A DNA stretch of 64,000 nt from JAGPDB01 sp046331265 (GTDB lineage Bacteria; Actinomycetota; Acidimicrobiia; IMCC26256; JAGPDB01): assembly GCA_046331265.1 (NCBI GenBank), contig JAXLRE010000001.1, forward strand, positions 62,001 through 126,000, given 5' to 3'. The first letter of the stretch is position 1, and the number at the start of each line of letters is the position of its first letter. Of the stretch, positions 8,511 through 17,548 are shown piece after piece. The position numbers were made by a program, and so were the translations under genes. The notes beneath the pieces were generated by a model that saw nothing but the letters and a program-made list of their open reading frames with translations, had not been told where the DNA came from and did no database searches.

Positions 8511-9719
8511 TTATTTAGAACGTGAGCTAGGAAGATTTGATGAAAATCTTTTCGTTGATGATTTTGATTCTTCTACAGTTAAATCAATAACATCTTCATT
8601 GCTGTTGATCGGATCTTTTTTCAAATACCCAGAAGCATTTACTTGAGCGTCTATATATTTGGTTATGTGTTGTGAAATGAATCCAGGTTTTTTAATGAAT
8701 TCAGGATAGACACTGGCGCGAGCTCGAAGTTTTTTGCCAAATTTGGTGATATTTTCGTTGAAACTTATTAAATGTGGCCAAGGTTTTTCTGGGTTTACGT
8801 AATCGATTGTTACAGGGGAGATCCCTCCAAAATCATCTATTCCCGCATTGACAAGATTTTCAACTGACGTTGCCAAGTTTGGAGGAGCCTGAATATGAGT
8901 TGTATTTTCAAAAATTAATCTTGCTGCTGATATTGCCCATAGGTGTTCGTTTTCAGGACATGGATAAGATGAAGCCATAGGTGTGTCAGATTTTGGTAAA
9001 AAGTTTTGAACAATAACTTCTTGTATATGTCCATACCTAAGGTGAAGGTCACGTATGGCTAAAAGACTTTCAATAATTTCATGACGTGTCTCGCCAATAC
9101 CTACAAGAATTCCTGTAGTAAACGGCACCATTACACGTCCAGCTGCTTCTAACGTCGCAAGTCTTCTTGCAGGAGTTTTATCAGGTGAACCGAAATGGGG
9201 TCCGCCAGGCTCACAAAGTCTTCCAGCAATATTTTCTAGCATCATTCCTTGAGAAACACTGACTTCTTTTAATGCTCGTAGTTCTCTATCAGAAATAGCG
9301 CCGGGGTTAACATGTGGTAACAATCCAAATTCATGAATAGCTACTTCGCTGGCTTTAACCAAGTAATCAACAGTGGTTCGATATCCATTGCTAGATAGCC
9401 AAAGTGCTGCTTCTTCATATCTTTTTTCAGGTGATTCCCCTAAAGTAAAAAGTGCTTCAGAACAAAATGAATCTTTTCCGGCCGAACAAGATTGTCTAAC
9501 GTTATGTAACGACATATAAATTGATTCGACATTGTCAGGAGATTTAGCGAAAGTACAGTAAGAACATATATCTTGGCAGAGCTGTGTTAATGGGATAAAT
9601 ACTTTTGGTGAATAGGTAATGTATTCCTTCGAAAAGTCATCACGAATTTCGCATGCTGAAGAAGATATCTCATCATAATTAAAACGTGTAAGACGAAATG
9701 CTTCGTCTTTGGTCAGCAT
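8511..9719 (-). CDS. cofG: 7,8-didemethyl-8-hydroxy-5-deazariboflavin synthase subunit CofG
   Basis: CofG is a radical SAM enzyme that, with CofH, builds the deazaflavin chromophore (Fo) of coenzyme F420. The cluster-binding CxxxCxxC is at C48, C52 and C55 ('CQDICSYC'). 'LPHVNPGAIS', 'LCEPGGPHFGSPDK' and 'VQNFLPKSDTPM' are family landmarks. At 402 aa it is a stand-alone CofG with a Ser/Lys-rich C-terminal extension of about 50 residues. Most actinobacteria have a CofG-CofH fusion (FbiC) of about 850 aa. No cofH is in this window. Confidence 0.9.
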   Translation of the reverse strand: MLTKDEAFRLTRFNYDEISSSACEIRDDFSKEYITYSPKVFIPLTQLCQDICSYCTFAKSPDNVESIYMSLHNVRQSCSAGKDSFCSEALFTLGESPEKRYEEAALWLSSNGYRTTVDYLVKASEVAIHEFGLLPHVNPGAISDRELRALKEVSVSQGMMLENIAGRLCEPGGPHFGSPDKTPARRLATLEAAGRVMVPFTTGILVGIGETRHEIIESLLAIRDLHLRYGHIQEVIVQNFLPKSDTPMASSYPCPENEHLWAISAARLIFENTTHIQAPPNLATSVENLVNAGIDDFGGISPVTIDYVNPEKPWPHLISFNENITKFGKKLRARASVYPEFIKKPGFISQHITKYIDAQVNASGYLKKDPINSNEDVIDLTVEESKSSTKRFSSNLPSSRSK

Positions 9720-9741
9720 AGGTATAGTTTAGATGTTTTAG

Positions 9742-10782
9742 TTACAACTCTTCCAGGCGCTTAGAAATTGAAGAAAGACAAGACTGATAAGACTGCTCAA
9801 AAGAGCTGACACCTTCATCTTCGAGTTCTTTCATGATTGCTTCCATAGGAGTCAAATCGCAAATCTGAGCCCATAACTCATTTGCAGTATCGATATTTGC
9901 ATCTAGATTCTCAGCTGGAAAATCTCCATTAGAGCTGTTAATTGCATCAATTGTGGCCTGTGGAAGAGTGTTAACAGTGTGCTTAGCTATTAAATTATCG
10001 ACATACAAAGTAGGAGAGTATGCAGGATTTTTTGTAGATGTAGAAGCCCAAAGAGGTCTTTGAGAATTGTTTGAAACATCTTCAAAAAGGTCGTTAAATA
10101 ATGAGTAGACAATGGTTGCATTAGCAATAGCAGCCTTACCTAATAAGTCAGGATTATCTACTAAATGAGTATCTGCTTTTGTGTCTAGACGTGATACGAA
10201 AAACGAAGCAACACTTTCTGGAACACTTGAAGCCTTACTCGCTCCAGATTTAAATGCGTTTACTACTTCTAAATATCTTGATTGAGAAAATATGAGCGTT
10301 ACATTCACAGGAATCGAATTTGCAATAACAGCATCAATTGCTTCAAGCCCTTCAGGAGTTGCTGGGATCTTGATCATAATATTGTCTTTTGAAATTCTTG
10401 AAAACAATTCATTGGCTTGTGAAATAGTTTCAGCAGTTTTATGAGCCAACATCGGAGATACTTCTATGCTTACGTAACCGTCTTTACCATTTGTTTTTTC
10501 GTAAACAGGTTTTAGCAGATCAGCAGCTTGAGCAATATCGGTACAAACTAATTCCCAGTACGTTGATTCTGCATCTAAACCTGAATGTTTACATTCTTTT
10601 AACAGCTCGTCGTAGTCAGGAGATGATGAAATAGCTTGATCAAAAATTGTTGGATTTGAAGTTACTCCAACAACGCCTTGGTCGATCAGATCTTGTAGTT
10701 TTCCTGAAGTAATTAAATTTCTGGATAGATTGTCGTACCAAGGAGACTGTCCTCGTTCATATAGGTTTTCTAAAGATCTCAT
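9742..10782 (-). CDS. tal: Transaldolase
   Basis: Transaldolase of the non-oxidative pentose phosphate pathway, moving a dihydroxyacetone unit between sugar phosphates. The 346-aa protein has 'GVVGVTSNPTIFDQAI' near residue 37, the Schiff-base lysine in 'NIMIKIPATPEGL' (K138), and 'PVNVTLIFSQSRY'. Length and motifs fit the longer actinobacterial/cyanobacterial transaldolases. It follows the transketolase gene by 7 bp, so tkt-tal form an operon. Confidence 0.94.
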   Translation of the reverse strand: MRSLENLYERGQSPWYDNLSRNLITSGKLQDLIDQGVVGVTSNPTIFDQAISSSPDYDELLKECKHSGLDAESTYWELVCTDIAQAADLLKPVYEKTNGKDGYVSIEVSPMLAHKTAETISQANELFSRISKDNIMIKIPATPEGLEAIDAVIANSIPVNVTLIFSQSRYLEVVNAFKSGASKASSVPESVASFFVSRLDTKADTHLVDNPDLLGKAAIANATIVYSLFNDLFEDVSNNSQRPLWASTSTKNPAYSPTLYVDNLIAKHTVNTLPQATIDAINSSNGDFPAENLDANIDTANELWAQICDLTPMEAIMKELEDEGVSSFEQSYQSCLSSISKRLEEL

Positions 10783-10789
10783 AATTCTC

Positions 10790-12784
10790 CTATTTATTAG
10801 CTAATTTCTTTGCTGTTTCGTAAATGTTTTGTGATGTGATTCCAAAGTGTGCAAATACATCTTTTGCAGGTGCTGAAGTTCCAAAACTGTTCATAGAAAT
10901 TACATCATTTGCAATTGTTTTCCAACCAAAAGCCGATGCAGCTTCAACAGCAAGTACCGGAACCCCTGATGGAAACAAGTTATTGAGAGTAGTTTCATTT
11001 TGGTCAAGAAGTTTTTCCATACATGGGACTGAAATTACCCTTGCGTTAATTGAAACATCTTTTAATTTTTCGCTTGCTTCTACACATAAATGAACTTCTG
11101 AACCGCTTGATATCAAAATAACATCTGGATTAGAAACATTAGACACTTCATATGCGCCTGTATTCATTGCGTTGCGGGCATTTTCTTTACTGCTTGAAAG
11201 TGTAGGAATATTTTGCCTTGTTAAAACAAGAGCAGTTGGGCCATCCGAGTTTAACAAATGATGTTCAATGGCTGCTGCTGTTTCATAACCGTCTGCAGGA
11301 CGAATAACATTTATTCCGGGCATTGCACGAAGTGATGCTAACTGTTCTATCGGTTGGTGGGTAGGTCCGTCTTCACCAACACCAATTGAATCATGAGAGA
11401 AAACAAAAAGTACGCGTGCTTTTGTTAGTGCAGCAAGTCTGATTGATGGGCGCATGTAATCAGCGAACACGAAAAATGTTCCGACAAATGGTCGAAGGTT
11501 ATAGCCCAATGCCATTCCATTGGCTATTGCTGCCATTGAATGTTCTCTAATTCCAAAAAATATTTGTCTTCCTGCGCTGCTGCTTGAGAATGATTCAAAG
11601 CCAGAAACTTTTGTTCCGGTATTACCTGTTAAGTCAGCTGAACCACCAATTAGTGAATCATTGGTTTTTGAAATTGTAGACAAAATTTGTGAGCATGAAA
11701 CTCTTGTTGCTACTTCGTCGCCAGCATTAGGCTCAGAGCCATCGAAATATTTTGAAAGATCTTGCTCAGATAGATCTATTAATGCTTTATCTGAACCTGA
11801 AATCACATTATTTAACTCTGTATTAGAGCTATTTCTTGATATCCAATCGTTATAGGTTTCTTCACAACGTCCATTTACAGAAGCATAGAAATCTTTAACA
11901 TCGCTATCAATATTGAATGCTTCATTGGGCAATTGCATCAAGTTTTTAGAATTAGCAATATCTTCAGCATCTGTAATAGCTCCATGTGCTGCAGAAGTGT
12001 TTATGAACTTCTCAGAAGGAAAGCCAATGTGACTTCGAACAATAATTAGTGTTGGTGCGTCATCATTTTGTTGAGCTCGTTTTATGGTTTTTTCTATTTC
12101 ATCTAAATCTTCAGAAATTTCTCCAGCAACAATTACGTTCCAGCCTTGAGCTTTAAAACGATTTTCTACATCTTCTGAAAAAGATAAATCAGTACTTCCA
12201 TCAATAGTGATTTTGTTGTCATCATAAATTGCAATCAAGTTCGAAAGTTTGTTGTGTCCAGCAATAGAAGCTGCTTCGTAGCTTATTCCTTCCATTAAAT
12301 CGCCATCTGAACAAAGAACATAGATGTTGTGATCTATGTTTTCTTTGCCGAAACGATTTGATAAATATTTTTCAGCAAATGCCATACCAACTGCATGTGC
12401 AAAACCCTGTCCTAAAGGTCCAGTAGTCACTTCCACACCAGCAGTGTGTCCGTATTCTGGATGCCCAGGCGTTTTTGATCCGAGCTGACGGAAATCTTTA
12501 ATGTCTTCGAGGGAAACATCATACCCAGATAAGTGCAAAATTGAGTACAAGAGCATTGATGCATGTCCAGCACTTAATATAAACCGATCACGGTCATACC
12601 AATCTGGATCAGAAGGATTGTGTTTAAGAATTCGTGTATATAAAACATGAGCTATAGGAGCTAATGCCATTGGTGTCCCACTGTGACCAGAGTTAGCTTT
12701 GAATACAGCGTCCATTGCTAATGCTCGTATTGTGTTTACACATTTAGATTCAATATCTTGTGTGTTCACTTGGTTTGTTGACAT
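10790..12784 (-). CDS. tkt: Transketolase
   Basis: Thiamine-diphosphate-dependent transketolase of the pentose phosphate pathway, 664 aa (normal length). N-terminal part: 'NSGHSGTPMALAPIAHVLY', 'GPLGQGFAHAVGMAFAEK'. ThDP/Mg motif: 'LCSDGDLMEGISYEAASIAG' region with GDG-type D-G-D followed by 'YDDNKITIDG'. Pyrimidine-domain glutamate: 'GIREHSMAAIANGMAL'. 'HDSIGVGEDGPTHQPIEQL' is also present. It is the first gene of the tkt-tal operon. Confidence 0.96.
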   Translation of the reverse strand: MSTNQVNTQDIESKCVNTIRALAMDAVFKANSGHSGTPMALAPIAHVLYTRILKHNPSDPDWYDRDRFILSAGHASMLLYSILHLSGYDVSLEDIKDFRQLGSKTPGHPEYGHTAGVEVTTGPLGQGFAHAVGMAFAEKYLSNRFGKENIDHNIYVLCSDGDLMEGISYEAASIAGHNKLSNLIAIYDDNKITIDGSTDLSFSEDVENRFKAQGWNVIVAGEISEDLDEIEKTIKRAQQNDDAPTLIIVRSHIGFPSEKFINTSAAHGAITDAEDIANSKNLMQLPNEAFNIDSDVKDFYASVNGRCEETYNDWISRNSSNTELNNVISGSDKALIDLSEQDLSKYFDGSEPNAGDEVATRVSCSQILSTISKTNDSLIGGSADLTGNTGTKVSGFESFSSSSAGRQIFFGIREHSMAAIANGMALGYNLRPFVGTFFVFADYMRPSIRLAALTKARVLFVFSHDSIGVGEDGPTHQPIEQLASLRAMPGINVIRPADGYETAAAIEHHLLNSDGPTALVLTRQNIPTLSSSKENARNAMNTGAYEVSNVSNPDVILISSGSEVHLCVEASEKLKDVSINARVISVPCMEKLLDQNETTLNNLFPSGVPVLAVEAASAFGWKTIANDVISMNSFGTSAPAKDVFAHFGITSQNIYETAKKLANK

Positions 12785-12823
12785 TTGTACTCCTGTTTTT
12801 TATAGAGATTTTATGCGACTTAT

Positions 12824-13198
12824 TTACATTGCTGTTAATGGAATTTCGATGGTTTCGTTCGAATCGGTCAAAGTGCACTTAGCGATTATTGTAACTGGTT
12901 CTTTGACTTCTAATTCTGGACGAACAAGTCGATATCCAAATTTTCCAGGTTCCACTGGGCACGGTTGTACATTTCGAGAAACAATTTCATCATTTATAAA
13001 AAATTCAGTTATCAAAGTATCAGTTGGTTTAGTTGAACCAACTGCATTTATAAGCAGAACCAAGTGAGGCTGAAAAACAGTTGGATATGATTCTGGTTTA
13101 AATGAAAAGAATGCACCATCAATATCTATTTTTGTGGCATTGTTCTCGTCTTTATTAAATTGGATGTTATCTACAAATAAGCCCGCTACAAATTTCAC
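12824..13198 (-). CDS. Conserved-looking protein of unknown function, beta-rich
   Basis: A 124-aa protein that I do not recognise. It has no signal peptide or membrane segment. The alternating hydrophobic pattern with few helices ('PHLVLLINAV', 'EPVTIIAKCTL') suggests an all-beta, immunoglobulin-like sandwich. 'FVAGLFVDNIQFN' at the N-terminus resembles actinobacterial small proteins that start with a short beta hairpin, but this is only a resemblance. It starts inside the stop of the upstream GT2 gene (4-bp overlap), implying co-translation. Confidence 0.6.
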   Translation of the reverse strand: MKFVAGLFVDNIQFNKDENNATKIDIDGAFFSFKPESYPTVFQPHLVLLINAVGSTKPTDTLITEFFINDEIVSRNVQPCPVEPGKFGYRLVRPELEVKEPVTIIAKCTLTDSNETIEIPLTAM

Positions 13199-13944
13199 AA
13201 AGGCATTTTTACATGTATTTGATCTCTACGTCGAACGATGGATTCTTTAAAGAAAAGAATTCTTAGATGTGCCAGACCCTTTAATGTTCTTGGAACACGA
13301 GCCAAGATAGAAGATCGTGCCGGACGGGATTCTTTTACAGCTACAGGGATTTCATTTACTACTAAGCCGGCTTTTTCGCAACGCAAAATTAACTCAGTAT
13401 CAAATAGGTCTATTCCAAAGTGGCATTCTTCCTCAAACGGGGCCACACTGGAGCGATGAAAGGCTTTAACGCCGTGGGTGTCTGTTACCCCAAGACCAAA
13501 ACCTATCCTCAAAATAGTTGAGAATACTAGTGTTGCAATTCTACGTAGAAGGCCGCGCTCGTCCTTAGCCCCAACAGCACGTTTTGACCCTACGACAATA
13601 GAAGGAGAGTTGCTTTTCGAGTTTCGTATCATGGAAACTGCACGTTCTAGAAAATCTAAGTCATAAAAGTCGACATCAAAATTAACTACAATTTCGCCTT
13701 TTGCCTCGCGGAAACCCTTACGCAAAGCATTGCCGTAGTCTGCTAATGACTCGTGAAAACTTCTCACATTTGGATGAGTTTCACTTAGCTTCTCGGCAAT
13801 TTTTAGTGTGCTATCTAAAGAGCCATTTTCTACGATGATTATTTCAAAATCTTCTTTACGTTTTTTTAGAAATTTAAATATGTCAGTTACAGTATTTTCT
13901 AGTGTCTCAGACTCGTTATATGCAGGTAATACTACAGAGATCAT
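13195..13944 (-). CDS. GT2 family glycosyltransferase (dolichyl-phosphate mannosyltransferase-like)
   Basis: The 249-aa protein is a family 2 glycosyltransferase without a membrane domain. 'ISVVLPAYNESETLENTV' is the nucleotide-sugar-binding start, 'IIIVENGSLDSTLKI' and 'NFDVDFYDLDFL' supply the DxD-type region. The best family resemblance is to polyprenyl-phosphate mannosyl/glucosyl transferases, which make lipid-linked sugar donors. A second-half 'DTHGVKAFHRSS' fits this group. It is divergent from the dacB-like gene and coupled to the unknown gene downstream. Confidence 0.82.
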   Translation of the reverse strand: MISVVLPAYNESETLENTVTDIFKFLKKRKEDFEIIIVENGSLDSTLKIAEKLSETHPNVRSFHESLADYGNALRKGFREAKGEIVVNFDVDFYDLDFLERAVSMIRNSKSNSPSIVVGSKRAVGAKDERGLLRRIATLVFSTILRIGFGLGVTDTHGVKAFHRSSVAPFEEECHFGIDLFDTELILRCEKAGLVVNEIPVAVKESRPARSSILARVPRTLKGLAHLRILFFKESIVRRRDQIHVKMPL

Positions 13945-14042
13945 ATTGTTCTTTCGTCGGCTTTTTGGCCGGTCTCAAGCATATTTCACCACAAATATGG
14001 TAAAAAAGAGCTTAATTTTCTATTATCTGGCATAATTTTCAG

Positions 14043-15418
14043 GTGAAATTCCGTTCTTTGCTAGTTGTTGCATTTTTGCTATCTGCCATCTTGCTATTTC
14101 TTAGCGCTAACAGTCTATTAATTTTTGAACAGAACAAAGAAATTTCTCACAAAAAATTCGATTCAAGTTACGTTAAAAAGAACAAGCTCGCTTTTACTTC
14201 TTTAACTAAATATGAGGATACAATTTCGAATGAGATATCCAAAAGTCGGTTAATCAATATTGTTTCAAATGCTATACCAAAAAACTCTTGTGTAGAAGCT
14301 TTCGAAATAGACCAAAAAAAGTATTTAGAAGAACCATTTGTATCGCTAAATTCAAATACAAAATTAATTCCAGCATCGACAAATAAATTAGTTACGGCTT
14401 CTGTCGTGTTAAATACATTTGATCCTAAATCGACATTGGAAACAAAATTATTAGCAAACAAGACTTCTTCGACTCTAACAAATGCGTATATTCAATCAGT
14501 AGGTGATCCTAGTTTTGTTTCTAACACGACTCCTCCTGCGAGAAGACCAATTTCCCTAAAAATGTTCGAACACTTTAGAAGATTTTAGCGAAATCAATTT
14601 ATAAAGCTGGAGTCAGAAAAATATCTAATTTAGTTATAGATACGAAGTGGTTTAAATTAAGTGCAGTAGAAAAAGGCTGGTCTGATGATAAAAACCAAGT
14701 CGGTCAGATATCAGCATTTAATGTAGATGAGGGCTTTGCCAACAATGACTTAGCGCCAGACCCGACAACAAATGCTGGAGAAGTATTAAAAGCAGCCTTA
14801 ATTGCAAAAGGTATAACAGTCGATGGGGTGACTTATGCCGAAACTCCGAAATCGATAAAAGATTCAGGTGTTGTTGTCGCTAGTGATAAATCGCCAACTT
14901 TAGAGACATTAGTTTCAGACATGCTAAAAACGAGTGACAATGTATATGCTGAAGAGTTGCTTGCCAGTGCAGTTTATGCAAAATACGGTATTGTTGATCA
15001 AAATAATAGAAAAGATTATGTATTAGAAACACTCAAGAATTTAGGAATCGATACAAGAGATTATGTTTTTGTTAATGCATCAGGATATTCAAGAGATTCA
15101 AAAGTGACATGTGACTTTGAAAATAAATTAAAAGAAATCATGTTAAGCAAAGGGATTGATCTGGGAGACATGTCCTCAGTGTCGGCTACAGATGGTACAT
15201 TGACAAAACGCTTCAATGAGATAAAAGGGAAGTTAGAAGCAAAAACAGGAACATTAGATAATGTCACGGCTTTAAGTGGAAATTTAAGAAACAAAATATC
15301 TTTCACGTTTATTTCAAATGCGCAGTTTAGCGACGAAGAGGGAAGAAAATATCAAGAAAATGTTGTTAATTCTTTGTATCAATTTCCATATATAAATAAC
15401 CTGACTTTTCCTAGTTAA
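14043..15418 (+). pseudogene. dacB: D-alanyl-D-alanine carboxypeptidase/endopeptidase (DacB, PBP4 family), frameshifted
   Basis: A class C penicillin-binding protein that trims peptidoglycan peptides. A signal-anchor segment is at residues 5-27. The three active-site motifs are seen: SxxK as 'PASTNKL' (near base 14372), SxN as 'TSDNVYAE' (near 14934) and KTG as 'AKTGTLDNVTALSG' (near 15240). The frame changes from 3 to 2 between 14572 and 14588. Removing one T from CACTTTAG and one T from GATTTTAG restores 'HLEDLAKSIYKAGV'. Both parts are otherwise intact, so two over-called T runs are more likely than a dead gene. The start codon is GTG. Confidence 0.85.
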
Positions 15419-15463
15419 ATTACCGATAAGGCCATGTATTTTCAGATTTAGTAAGATACTTGT

Positions 15464-15790
15464 ATGTCAAATGTCTCAGACATATCAAAAATGATTACAG
15501 AATTAATAGATTTAATCATTAATTATGTAAAACAGCAAACGATCATGCCTTTAAAACGGCTAGGTCGATATTTAGCCTTTGGCTTTATTGGGTCAATATT
15601 TATATCTTTCGGTCTTTTTATGTTGAGTGTTGGCTTTTTAAGATATTTACAGACATTGTCTCCATTCGAATCAACATATTCTTTTGCCCCTTATTTGTTA
15701 GTGATTGTTGCCGATGCAATTGTTGTAGCTGTTTTCTTTGCGATTGCTTCAAATCCATCACTAATTAAAGAAAGAAAAAGTAGGAAATAA
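15464..15790 (+). CDS. Small two-helix membrane protein, holin-X/DUF1469-like
   Basis: A 108-aa protein with an amphipathic N-terminal segment ('ITELIDLIINYVKQQ') and two membrane helices (about residues 35-58 and 72-95) with a basic tail 'KERKSRK'. This layout resembles actinobacterial 'phage holin family' membrane proteins, a name that does not imply a phage origin. The next gene starts on its last base, so the genes here are coupled. Function unknown; neighbours suggest an envelope role. Confidence 0.62.
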   Translation: MSNVSDISKMITELIDLIINYVKQQTIMPLKRLGRYLAFGFIGSIFISFGLFMLSVGFLRYLQTLSPFESTYSFAPYLLVIVADAIVVAVFFAIASNPSLIKERKSRK

Positions 15791-16035
15791 TGGCACCTCC
15801 TCGAAAATATAAAAAACAACAAAACGAAGAAATAAAAACTGTTTCACGCGAAGACATCGAAAATAAATTAAATGAGATAGATAGTGTTATCAACGAGACT
15901 AAATCTTCTGCTACAGAAAAAGCCAAAGTCGCTTTGGGTGTCGGAGTTGGAGTTTTGCTTTTGTCGGCATTTTTATTAGGTAAAAGAAAAGCTCTTCGAA
16001 AAAAGACTTTCATCACTTTTACGAAAACAAGGTAG
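15790..16035 (+). CDS. Small single-pass membrane protein, unknown
   Basis: An 81-aa protein with a basic N-terminus ('PPRKYKKQQ'), a coiled-coil-like segment ('DIENKLNEIDSVINETK') and one glycine-rich membrane segment ('VALGVGVGVLLLSAFLLG'), ending in a very basic tail. Its start overlaps the stop of the preceding holin-like gene by one base. Same-strand spacing to the next small gene is 3 bp. I do not recognise a named family; the trio looks like an actinobacterial membrane-protein set upstream of trmI. Confidence 0.55.
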   Translation: MAPPRKYKKQQNEEIKTVSREDIENKLNEIDSVINETKSSATEKAKVALGVGVGVLLLSAFLLGKRKALRKKTFITFTKTR

Positions 16036-16038
16036 AAA

Positions 16039-16251
16039 TTGTTAAAGAATAAATTGCTCTCTGCCTTCACATTGCAAACAGCATATAAAAAAGGATTTAG
16101 AAATGGATCTAAATTCTGGCAATTTAGTTTTATTGTTGTCCTAATATTCAAAATTTTGAAATGGCTATTTAAACGACCAAATCCACAAAAAATTGATGAA
16201 TATGAATTATCTCCAGGTGAATATAAAGTTGTAGTAAATGAAAAAAAGTGA
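16039..16251 (+). CDS. Small hypothetical protein, one hydrophobic segment
   Basis: A 70-aa reading frame beginning with TTG, in the same frame as and directly after the previous stop. It has a hydrophobic stretch ('FSFIVVLIFKILKWLF') and a C-terminal 'YELSPGEYKVVVNEKK', a pattern seen in small actinobacterial proteins encoded beside holin-like genes. Its end overlaps the trmI start by 14 bp. An alternative is that this and the preceding frame are one gene split by the TAG at 16033-16035. Confidence is modest because the start codon is weak. Confidence 0.5.
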   Translation: MLKNKLLSAFTLQTAYKKGFRNGSKFWQFSFIVVLIFKILKWLFKRPNPQKIDEYELSPGEYKVVVNEKK

Positions 16252-17026
16252 ATCATTAAACAAATTTAGTGAAGGAGATTTGGTCCTTCTTTTAGATAAA
16301 AAATATAGAAAATACATGCTTACATTGCATGCTGGGACTGAGTTTCATTGTCATAGCGGAATAATCAAACACGATGACATTATCGATAATGTTCCTGGAT
16401 GTCAGTTGAGAACAACACTTGGAGCAAGTTTTAGAGTTTTGTATCCAACACTTTCAGATTATGTATTGAAAATGCCTAGAGGTGCACAAGTTATTTATCC
16501 TAAAGACCACGGCACAATAATTACTTTTGCCGATATATTTCCAGGTGCAAGAGTTTTAGAATCCGGTGTAGGGTCTGGTGCATTGAGTATCTCATTACTA
16601 CGAGCTATTGGTGAAGAAGGAATGCTCTATGGATATGAACTGCGCGAAGATTTTGCCGCAAAGGCACAGCGTAACGTTGAAAAATTCATGGGAGATTCGT
16701 TGCCATGGGAAGTTAGCGTACGTGACATTTACGAAGGTATAGACGAAACTGACTTAGACCGCATCGTTTTAGATTTACCTGAACCTTGGCAAGTTGTTAA
16801 GCATGCAGAGAAATCTTTGAAGTCAGGTGGATTGATAATTAGTTATGTTCCATCTATAACACAAGCTGCCCGATTGAGACAAGAATTAGAGGAATCTAAT
16901 TTTGGTTTCGCCAATACTTTTGAGACATTACTTAGAAGTTGGCATATTGAAGGGCAAGCAGTGAGGCCAGACCATCGAATGGTTGCCCATACAGGCTTTT
17001 TAACTACTGCAAGATTGTTGGCATAA
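16238..17026 (+). CDS. trmI: tRNA (adenine-58-N1)-methyltransferase TrmI
   Basis: TrmI methylates N1 of A58 in the T-loop of tRNA. The 262-aa protein has the actinobacterial N-terminal beta domain ('LLLDKKYRKYMLTLHAG', 'IIDNVPGCQLRTT'), then the SAM-binding motif 'VLESGVGSGALSISLLR', 'YELREDFAAKAQRNVE', the catalytic region 'LDRIVLDLPEPWQV', and 'EGQAVRPDHRMVAHTGFL'. In actinobacteria this gene commonly lies just upstream of the proteasomal ATPase gene, as here. Confidence 0.92.
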   Translation: MKKSESLNKFSEGDLVLLLDKKYRKYMLTLHAGTEFHCHSGIIKHDDIIDNVPGCQLRTTLGASFRVLYPTLSDYVLKMPRGAQVIYPKDHGTIITFADIFPGARVLESGVGSGALSISLLRAIGEEGMLYGYELREDFAAKAQRNVEKFMGDSLPWEVSVRDIYEGIDETDLDRIVLDLPEPWQVVKHAEKSLKSGGLIISYVPSITQAARLRQELEESNFGFANTFETLLRSWHIEGQAVRPDHRMVAHTGFLTTARLLA

Positions 17027-17544
17027 TGTTAGATTCATTTCGAGATAGATTTGCTAAATCTCGCGCTCTTGCAGAACTTAAGCGCCGTGGAATATTTATT
17101 AACGGTAACTGCGACATTGATCCTTCTGCTTCTATAGAAGACACATGCAAATTAGATAGTGTAATCATAGGAAAGGGCTGCGAATTACGTAATTCTGTGT
17201 ATATTCGTCACGCAAATATCGGGTCAGGTTCAAGAATTGGATATCACACGACTATCAATGGAACTAAGGATAATCCTGTAACTATTCCAGCTGGTACGGT
17301 TCTAGAGGCAGGAACGCGAATCGAACCAGAAAGCGGTTTAAATTTCTATGATTTAGAAGACGGCGAATATGCATATTTTGTTCAAACAATTTCTGGATAT
17401 AGACCAGTGGCAATGCTTGGTGGAAAACAATATTTAGGCGACTTTGTCCGACCAGGTGAAAATTTTGAAAGCGCGATCTCTGACTTACTGAAGTCTAAAG
17501 GAAGAATTTTTCATCCAACAGCAATAGCAGGCCGCGCTGTTTAG
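17026..17544 (+). CDS. Left-handed beta-helix (hexapeptide-repeat) protein, unknown role
   Basis: The 172-aa protein starts on the last base of trmI. Residues 28-95 show imperfect hexapeptide repeats with I/V at every sixth position ('NCDIDPSASIEDTCKLDSVI', 'CELRNSVYIRHANIGSGSRI'), the mark of a left-handed parallel beta-helix as in acyltransferases and gamma carbonic anhydrases. No clear acyltransferase His or metal triad is evident. An alpha/beta tail follows. It may be a structural or binding protein; its place between trmI and the ferredoxin/arc genes gives no decisive clue. Confidence 0.65.
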   Translation: MLDSFRDRFAKSRALAELKRRGIFINGNCDIDPSASIEDTCKLDSVIIGKGCELRNSVYIRHANIGSGSRIGYHTTINGTKDNPVTIPAGTVLEAGTRIEPESGLNFYDLEDGEYAYFVQTISGYRPVAMLGGKQYLGDFVRPGENFESAISDLLKSKGRIFHPTAIAGRAV

Positions 17545-17548
17545 CCAA

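Noticed and set aside
15464..15790. Prophage remnant, from the holin-like protein
   Set aside because: No other phage genes are near. Holin-X-like proteins are ordinary actinobacterial membrane proteins, and the gene lies in a coupled housekeeping operon.
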